The notes beneath the pieces were generated by a model. That model ran no database searches. It was given only the letters and a program-made list of their open reading frames with translations, and was not told the DNA's origin. DNA of 64,000 nucleotides, from assembly GCA_019636275.1 (NCBI GenBank), contig JAHBXY010000023.1, positions 1 through 64,000 on the forward strand, written 5' to 3'. This stretch comes from Planctomycetota bacterium (GTDB taxonomy: Bacteria > Planctomycetota > J058). Position numbers and translations under genes: made by a program. Of this stretch, positions 55,625-64,000 are shown in pieces. Numbering within the stretch: position 1 is the first letter of the stretch; each line of letters starts with the position of its first letter.

Positions 55625-57256
55625 TCAGCCCGCCTCGAACACGACGCGCCCGCCGGTGACCGTCAGGTCGACGCGCGCGCCGGGCCACTCGGCGGGCGGC
55701 ATGGCGAGGAGGTCGTACGAGAAGACGACCAGGTCGGCCGCCTGGCCGGGCGCCAGGCGGCCGAGCCAGGCCTCGCGGTGGGCCGAGCGGGCGGCGCCGA
55801 GCGTGTAGGCCTCGAGCGCCTCGAGCGGCGTGAGCGCCTGGTCGGGGAAGAAGGCCGGCAGGTCGGGCTCGCGCGGCGAGCGGCGCGTGACGGCGCAGGA
55901 GAGGTTCGGCAGCGGGTCGAGCGGCTCGACCGGGTAGTCGGTGCCGGCGGCGACGAGGGCGCCCTGGTCGACGAGGTCGCGCCAGGGGTAGGCGTGGGCG
56001 CAGCGCGCGTGGCCCAGGCGGGCCTCGGCGATCCTGAGGTCGCTCGCCAGGTGGATCGGCTGCACCGAGGCCACGACGCCCAGACGCGCCAGGCGCTCGA
56101 GGTCGCCCGGGCGGAAGACCTGCGCGTGCTCGATCCGGTGGCGGGCCGCGCGCAACGACGCCGGGCCGGCGGCGCGGGCGATCGCCTCGTAGACGTCGAG
56201 GGCCCGCGCCAGCGCCAGGTCGCCGATCGCGTGCAGGCCGACCTGCCGCCCCGAGAGGTGCGCCACGAGCGCGCGCGCGGCGGCCGTCTCGGGGTCGAGG
56301 AGCGGCACGCCCGTGTGGCAGGGGTCGTCGTGGTAGGGCTCCTCGAGCAGCGCCGTGCGCGAGCCGAGGCTGCCGTCGAGGTAGCCCTTGAGCAGCCCGA
56401 ACCACAGGAGGTCGCGCGGGACGCCGCGCGCGCGCAGGGCGCGCTCGTCGTGCTCGAGCGCCTCGAGCGGCCGCTCGAGGCGCCGCCAGAGGAGGACGCG
56501 CGCCGTGAGGCGCCCGGCGTCGAAGACGCGCGCGTAGGCCTCGGCCGGGGCGAGCGCCTCGTCGAAGCTCGGGTCATCCTGGATCGACGTGATCCCCAGC
56601 GCCGCCAGGCGCGGCATGACGCGCTCGAGCGCGCGCACCTGCTCGTCGAGCGTGGGCGAGGGGACGCGCTTGCTCACGAGCTCGAGCGCCGGGTCCTCGA
56701 GGAGGATCCCGCTCGGCTCGCCGTCCGGCAGGCGCAGGAGCCGCCCGCCGGGCGGGTCGGGGGTCTCGCGCGTGACGCCCGCCAGGCGCAGGGCGGCCGC
56801 GTTGACCAGGGCGGCGTGGCCGTCGCGGCGGCGCAGGAGCACCGGCGTGCGCGGGGCCACGGCGTCGAGCGCGGCGCGCGCGGGCCAGGCGCCGCCGGGG
56901 AACAGGTCCGCGTCCCACCCGCGCCCGAGGACCCAGGCGTCCTCGCCGCGGGCCGCGATCCGCCCGGCCACGGCGCGCGCCAGGTCGTCGTCGCGCCGCG
57001 CGTCGCGCAGGTCGAGCGCGTCCTCGGCGAGCGCACCGCCGAGCAGGTGGGTGTGCGCGTCGTGGAGGCCGGGCGCGGCCATCCCCCCGCGGAGCGGCAC
57101 GACGCGGGTGCCGGGGCCGGTCCAGGCGCGCGCGACCTCGTCGCCGCCCGTGGCCACGACCACGCCGCCCCGGACGGCGACGGCCCGGGCCAGGCCGTCG
57201 CCCGTGAAGACCGTCCCGCCGCTGAAGACCAGGTCGGCCGGGCCGTCGGCGGTCAC
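55625..57256 (-). CDS. YtcJ-like metal-dependent amidohydrolase
   Basis: 543 aa, amidohydrolase family 3. Motifs: HDAHTHL at about 65, GYLDGSLGSRTA, HAIGDLALARALD, RHRIEHAQV and GTDYPVEPLDP. There is no signal peptide, so it is cytosolic. The substrate is unknown in this family. GTG overlaps the CDF gene stop by 4 bp. Confidence 0.88.
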   Translation of the reverse strand: MTADGPADLVFSGGTVFTGDGLARAVAVRGGVVVATGGDEVARAWTGPGTRVVPLRGGMAAPGLHDAHTHLLGGALAEDALDLRDARRDDDLARAVAGRIAARGEDAWVLGRGWDADLFPGGAWPARAALDAVAPRTPVLLRRRDGHAALVNAAALRLAGVTRETPDPPGGRLLRLPDGEPSGILLEDPALELVSKRVPSPTLDEQVRALERVMPRLAALGITSIQDDPSFDEALAPAEAYARVFDAGRLTARVLLWRRLERPLEALEHDERALRARGVPRDLLWFGLLKGYLDGSLGSRTALLEEPYHDDPCHTGVPLLDPETAAARALVAHLSGRQVGLHAIGDLALARALDVYEAIARAAGPASLRAARHRIEHAQVFRPGDLERLARLGVVASVQPIHLASDLRIAEARLGHARCAHAYPWRDLVDQGALVAAGTDYPVEPLDPLPNLSCAVTRRSPREPDLPAFFPDQALTPLEALEAYTLGAARSAHREAWLGRLAPGQAADLVVFSYDLLAMPPAEWPGARVDLTVTGGRVVFEAG

Positions 57257-58299
57257 CCGACCACCGGCGACGGCGGCGGCGGCGGGGCGTCGGGCTCGAA
57301 CAGCTCGAGGTCGACGTGGACCGCCTCGGGGACCGCCTGGTCGACGACGCGGTTCAGCCGGGCGACCTCGCGCGCGGCGGCGCGGGCGGCCAGCGCCGCG
57401 ACCTCCTCGAGCACGGCCAGCGGCGGGGCGCCGGCCTGGAGGCGGGCGACCTCGCGCTCGAGGTCGGGGCGCAGGCGCTCGGCCAGGAAGCGCTCGCGCA
57501 GGTCGATCTCCGCCTTCACGCGCGCGCGCCCGGCGCCGACGACCTCCGTCTTGAGGTCCTCGACGCGCTCGACCACACCGTCGGCGAGGAGCGCCGCGCG
57601 GATCCGCGCCTCGCCGCGCGGGCCGATCGACGCGCCCAGGAGCAGGCGGCCGTTCGAGCGGGCGAGGAAGATCGCCACCACGCCGAGGAGCGCGGCGATG
57701 CACAGCGTCGCCACGGCGTCGGGGATCGGGCTGTGCAGCCACTGCGACAGGCCGACGCCGATCAGGGCCAGCACGACGCCCAGGATCGCCGCCGCGTCCT
57801 CGAGGAGGACGCCGACGCCCGTCGGGTCGTCGCCCTCGCGCAGGAACTCGAGGAAGGGCGTGTCGCCGCGGTCGGCGTTGATCCCCTGCAGGGCGACGAA
57901 GAACGAGTAGCCCTCGAGCACCAACGACACGCCCAGGATCGAGAGGCCCACGAGCGACGGCTGCACCTCGTGCGGGTCGAGGAGCGAGTGGACGCCGTGG
58001 TAGGCGGTCACGCCGCAGCCGAGGAAGAAGAGGCCCATCGCGCTCTTGAGGTTCCACAGCCAGCGGGCGGCGCCCCAGCCGTAGGGGTGCTCCGGCGTGG
58101 CGGCCTTCTGGCTCCTGCGGATCCCGATCCACAGGAGGACCTGGTTGCCGACGTCCGCCGTGGTGTGGATCGCCTCGGCCAGGAGCGCCGGGCTGCGCGT
58201 GAGCACGGCCCCGACGTACTTCAGGACCATGATGAACGTGTTGACCGCGACGGCGACGATCACCGCGCGGAGCGAGTTGTCTTCCCCGTGTCCGCCCAT
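57253..58299 (-). CDS. Cation diffusion facilitator (SLC30A9-like)
   Basis: 348 aa with about six membrane segments. The first metal site is AEAIHTTADVGNQ (HxxxD). The stretch LREGDDPTGVGVLLEDAAAILG resembles the SLC30A9-like subgroup. The C-terminal 100 residues form the cytosolic domain. Substrate may be zinc or manganese. It overlaps the phosphatase-like gene's 3' end by 40 bp. Confidence 0.87.
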   Translation of the reverse strand: MGGHGEDNSLRAVIVAVAVNTFIMVLKYVGAVLTRSPALLAEAIHTTADVGNQVLLWIGIRRSQKAATPEHPYGWGAARWLWNLKSAMGLFFLGCGVTAYHGVHSLLDPHEVQPSLVGLSILGVSLVLEGYSFFVALQGINADRGDTPFLEFLREGDDPTGVGVLLEDAAAILGVVLALIGVGLSQWLHSPIPDAVATLCIAALLGVVAIFLARSNGRLLLGASIGPRGEARIRAALLADGVVERVEDLKTEVVGAGRARVKAEIDLRERFLAERLRPDLEREVARLQAGAPPLAVLEEVAALAARAAAREVARLNRVVDQAVPEAVHVDLELFEPDAPPPPPSPVVG

Positions 58300-59837
58300 G
58301 CGCCGGAGTCTATGGCCGCCCTGGCGCGGCGGCAATCTCGCCAGGCGCTGACGAGGGAGACGACGGCGACCCCGACGAGCGCGGCGCCGGCCGCGCCGAG
58401 GGCCAGGAGCGGCAGGTAGCGCGCGCGCGGGTCGAGCGGCCAGGGGCCCAGGGCCAGGCCGGCCCAGGCGCTCGTCAGGAGCGCGCAGGCGGTCGCGCTC
58501 CAGGCGACGAGCGTCGCCGCGCGCCGCGCGGGGGTCCACCGCGCGGCCGCCGCGCCGGTCGCCAGGGCGGCCAGGAGGCCCAGCGCCGCGACGCGGGTCG
58601 AGTGGAGCGCGGTCGTGTCGAGGGCCGAGTGCGTGAGCGGCCGCCCGAGGAGGAGGTGCAGGCCCACGACGAGCGCCGGCCAGAGGAGCGCGAAGGGCAG
58701 GAGGGCGGCGGGCAGGCGGGCCGCCCGCCAGGCGACCGCCAGGGCGGCGGCCGCGAGGGGCACGAGCCAGGCGCGCCGCCGCGCGAGGTCGTCGCCGTCG
58801 GCGCGGCGGCCCGCGTCGACGGCGTCCGCCAGGCGGCGGTGGTGGGCGAGGTCGGGCGTCGTCCCCGGCGGCGCGAGGGCGGTGACCGGGGCGCCCACGG
58901 CGGTCCGCGGCGGCGGCACGCCGAGCCAGGCGGCGAGCGTGGCGGCCAGGCGCTCGGCGTCGACGTCGTCGGCGAGGCGGCCGGGCGCGAGCCCGGGCCC
59001 TCGCACGAGGAGCGGCGCGCGCGCGACCTCGGGTTCGGGGCCGCCGTGGCCGCCGGGGGCGATGTGCCCGTGGTCGGAGAGGACGACGAGCGCCGCGCCC
59101 TGCGCGGCGCGGGCCGCCCGGGCGACGACCTCGTCGGCGCGCTCGAGCGCCGCCCGGTGGGCGGCCGAGCCGACGCCGTGGCCGTGCGAGGCGGCGTCGA
59201 CGGCCAGGACGTGCACGACGAGCAGCGCGGGCGGCGGCGCCGCCCGCCAGCGGACGAGCGCGTCGTCGAGCGGGGCGCCGAGGGCGTCGTCGCCGTCGGC
59301 GCCGCCGTCGCCGGGTCGCCCGTGCAGGCGGCGCAGCCAGTCGAGGCCCTCCGCGACGAAGGCCACGTGGCCGCCGGCGGCGCGCACGCCGGCGGGGACC
59401 GCCTCGTGGCGGGCGGGGGCGTCGAAGCGGTTCGAGCGCACACCCGAGGCGTCGGGCGGGACCCCCGTGAGCAGCAGGTGGTAGAAGGGCCGCGAGAAGG
59501 TGGGCGTCGGCAGGGCGATCACGGCCCGCCCCGACGCGGGCGCGAGCGCCTGCCAGGCGGTCAGGCGCCCGGCGTCGTCGACGCGCAGGCCGTCGACGAG
59601 CACCACGAGCAGGTGGCCGGGCGGCGGCGGGGCGGCCGGCGCGGGCGGGTCGGCGGCGGCCGCCGCCTCGAGCAGGTCAGCCGCGGCGGGCCGCCGGTCG
59701 GCGGTGGCCAGGAGGCGTTCGAGGAGGCCCAGGCAGCCCAGGGCCAGGGCCAGGGCGAGGGCGGCCTGCGTGCCTGCGACTCGGCGGTCTGCGCCTCGGC
59801 GGCCTGCGACTCGGGGCTGGGGGACTCGCCCGTCCAC
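58260..59837 (-). CDS. Alkaline-phosphatase-superfamily membrane protein
   Basis: 525 aa. One N-terminal membrane helix (about 25-45), then a soluble domain with [27 protein letters not shown] (nucleophile Thr region), LDWLRRLHG and [13 protein letters not shown]. This is the metal-binding pattern of the superfamily, and GPI-ethanolamine-phosphate-transferase-like in style. Four to five helices end it. GTG at 59837 has GAGGTG close upstream; the start is uncertain. Confidence 0.7.
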   Translation of the reverse strand: MDGRVPQPRVAGRRGADRRVAGTQAALALALALGCLGLLERLLATADRRPAAADLLEAAAAADPPAPAAPPPPGHLLVVLVDGLRVDDAGRLTAWQALAPASGRAVIALPTPTFSRPFYHLLLTGVPPDASGVRSNRFDAPARHEAVPAGVRAAGGHVAFVAEGLDWLRRLHGRPGDGGADGDDALGAPLDDALVRWRAAPPPALLVVHVLAVDAASHGHGVGSAAHRAALERADEVVARAARAAQGAALVVLSDHGHIAPGGHGGPEPEVARAPLLVRGPGLAPGRLADDVDAERLAATLAAWLGVPPPRTAVGAPVTALAPPGTTPDLAHHRRLADAVDAGRRADGDDLARRRAWLVPLAAAALAVAWRAARLPAALLPFALLWPALVVGLHLLLGRPLTHSALDTTALHSTRVAALGLLAALATGAAAARWTPARRAATLVAWSATACALLTSAWAGLALGPWPLDPRARYLPLLALGAAGAALVGVAVVSLVSAWRDCRRARAAIDSGAWADTGKTTRSAR

Positions 59838-59861
59838 ACCGCACCTCGCCCGACCGCGATG

Positions 59862-62519
<2,658 letters not shown>

Positions 62520-62627
62520 GGGCGGGCCCCCTCCCGGGAGTGGAGGGGGATGCAAGGCGTGCCAGAGCCCTGGCGAGGCCTCCTGCGTCGCGTCTCTCGA
62601 CGGTGTGTGTCGCGAGGCGCAACGCGG

Positions 62628-63512
62628 TCAGCGGGCGGGGCGGAGCGTGACCGGCTGGCCGGGCTGCACGTCGTGGGTGCGGGCGAAGTCGCCCATGTTG
62701 ATCGCCAGGGCGGCGTGGCCGCGGCTGTTGACGTAGACGAGCGGCTGACCGACGGGGACGTCGCCGAAGGTGCGCACGAAGGTGGCCACGAGGCGGCGCT
62801 CGCCCACGGTCACGGCGACGCTCGCGCCGGGCTCGAGGCCCTCGAGGTGGTCGGCCGGGACGTTCGTCCACACGTTGCCGAACGGCTCGTCGATCGAGGT
62901 CACGACGCCCGTGGCCCCGCCGTCGGCCAGGCGCGCCGCCCGCGGCAGGGTGAGCCGGGTCCAGTCCGTGACCTCGGGGCCCACGTCCTCGAAGCGCGCG
63001 CCGCCGGCGAGGTGGCCCGCCGCCGGCGCGAACACGTCGCGTCCGTGGAAGGTGTCGCTCGGCCGGTCGCGCATGAACCTCGTGTTCTCCAGGGCGCGCA
63101 CCTCGGCCGGGCCGTGACGGTCGATCGCCAGCGACAGGACGCCGTTGTCGGGGCCCACGAGCAGGGTTCCGCTGGCGAGGCGCGCCACGAGCGCGCGGCG
63201 CCGCGTGCCCACGCCCGGGTCGACGACGACCACGAACACGCTCCCCGGCGGGTAGACCTCCGGCGCCTCGGCGAGCAGGCGCGCGCCGGCGGCGACGTCG
63301 AACGCCGGCACGGCGTGCGTCAGGTCCACGACGGGCGACCACGGCGAGCGCGCGAGCACGACGCCGCGCAGGAGGCCCACCGCGTCGTCCTGCAGGCCGA
63401 AGTCGGTCATCAGCACGACCGGCACCGGCGCGCCCTCGGGCGGCGACGGCGCGCCGGCGCAGGCGGCGACGAGGGGAAGGACGGGGAGGAGGGCCAGGGC
63501 GAGCCTCGGCAT
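62628..63512 (-). CDS. Secreted SAM-hydrolase (SAM hydroxide adenosyltransferase-like) lipoprotein
   Basis: 294 aa. A lipobox near residue 18 (LVAACAG) precedes the domain [40 protein letters not shown] and [13 protein letters not shown]. These match the DUF62/SAM hydroxide adenosyltransferase family, related to fluorinase and chlorinase. The C-terminal part has NVWTNVP and INMGDFA. Most family members are cytosolic; an exported lipoprotein form is unusual. Confidence 0.85.
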   Translation of the reverse strand: MPRLALALLPVLPLVAACAGAPSPPEGAPVPVVLMTDFGLQDDAVGLLRGVVLARSPWSPVVDLTHAVPAFDVAAGARLLAEAPEVYPPGSVFVVVVDPGVGTRRRALVARLASGTLLVGPDNGVLSLAIDRHGPAEVRALENTRFMRDRPSDTFHGRDVFAPAAGHLAGGARFEDVGPEVTDWTRLTLPRAARLADGGATGVVTSIDEPFGNVWTNVPADHLEGLEPGASVAVTVGERRLVATFVRTFGDVPVGQPLVYVNSRGHAALAINMGDFARTHDVQPGQPVTLRPAR

Positions 63513-63723
63513 GCGACACCTGCTCGTCAGTGGACAGGGCGGGCGGGCGCGCGACAAGGGCGGCCCGCGGGCAAAGGGGCAAGCGGGGAGGTGCACATGA
63601 ACTGATGGCGCCCGTCCCTTCCTGCCAGCGCCGCGTCATCCGGGGACCGTTGAACCCCACGACCGAATGGCAATGGTGCTCCGCCCACAATAGGATGATG
63701 GAGAAGGAGAATGAGGAACAGGA

Positions 63724-64000
63724 GTGAGCCGCAGGGTCCCAGTTGGATTTCCGCTCCTCTTCTTCGTCGGCGCATGCGCCGTCCTGGAGTCTGCCGGGTG
63801 CACGACTCGCTCCGGGTTACAGAGCGACGACCATGACGTTCCGGCGGACGACATCGCTCAGGAACCCGAGTCAGCGGTCTCACCGATCTCCTCAGGGTCA
63901 GCACTATCGTGTCTGACCGCGTTCCAGGAGGCGTTCGAGGCCGAACTGAACGATGGAGCAGAAACTGAAGGGCCCAGATCGGACGATCTCGTCGAAGTGA
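63724..64000 (+). CDS. Truncated lipoprotein-like gene at the window edge
   Basis: GTG at 63724, with GAGGA upstream, opens a frame still open at 64000 (92 codons). It begins [20 protein letters not shown] and carries a lipobox-like SAGC near residue 27. The rest is Asp/Glu/Ser-rich. The region has clearly lower GC than the rest of the window, suggesting a recently acquired gene. Family not recognised. Confidence 0.5.
   Translation, partial: MSRRVPVGFPLLFFVGACAVLESAGCTTRSGLQSDDHDVPADDIAQEPESAVSPISSGSALSCLTAFQEAFEAELNDGAETEGPRSDDLVEV

Overview
The window is very GC-rich and densely packed, and its genes commonly overlap by 4 bp at ATGA or GTGA junctions. It has the make-up of a diderm bacterium: a secretin, a TolC-like lipoprotein, and several lipoproteins. 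The gene content (a Ser/Thr kinase with a C-terminal propeller, FHA proteins, a type II secretion/pilus hybrid operon, a two-part radical SAM protein, flotillins) fits Planctomycetota best, with Myxococcota-like lineages as the alternative. No rRNA, tRNA or other marker settles this, so the assignment is inference.

Region 1 (1-1,700) holds a membrane site-2-type protease with CBS domains and a small HTH protein. Region 2 (1,761-15,305) is a minus-strand secretion operon: three pseudopilins, a PilM/GspL-like protein, a PilO/GspM-like protein, a PilT-like and a GspE-like ATPase, GspF, a short GspC/PilP-like protein, a secretin with a Gly-rich insert, and a TPR lipoprotein. A fourth pseudopilin lies downstream behind its own promoter and Fur-like operators. 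Region 3 (15,374-22,094) holds a secreted Kelch protein with an unknown 160-aa partner, and a ferric-iron ABC transporter. Three promoter regions in regions 2-3 (orphan pseudopilin, Kelch pair, iron transporter) carry the identical 19-bp sequence GAGATTGAGACTCAGTCTC, which aligns with the Fur hexamer model. They probably form one iron regulon.

Region 4 (22,255-31,797) holds a sigma-54 response regulator, an AI-2E-like permease, a UbiB-like kinase, a TIM-barrel protein, ComF and a MEDS-sensor/histidine-kinase pair. Region 5 (31,866-36,396) is a three-gene ABC/HlyD/TolC exporter whose ATPase motifs are degenerate. Region 6 (36,397-41,285) holds a 219-bp structured repeat, a serine-recombinase homologue lacking its catalytic residues, and an NfeD plus two-flotillin operon. 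Three 26-bp inverted repeats with the same geometry (CGTCAA-N14-TTGACG) flank the recombinase and overlap promoters. This looks like an undescribed regulatory module.

Region 7 (41,440-49,000) holds a membrane glycosyltransferase-like protein, a second copy of the structured repeat, and an operon of radical SAM/TIGR03936-like protein, Maf, DUF192, a small membrane protein and a ComEA-like protein. Region 8 (49,051-55,429) holds a Ser/Thr kinase, a frame-disrupted pseudokinase-FHA gene, a PHP phosphoesterase and leucyl aminopeptidase. Region 9 (55,430-64,000) holds a hexanucleotide repeat, an amidohydrolase, a cation-efflux protein, a phosphatase-superfamily membrane protein, a MASE1 hybrid kinase, a secreted SAM-hydrolase-like lipoprotein and, at the right edge, a lower-GC lipoprotein gene cut by the window end.
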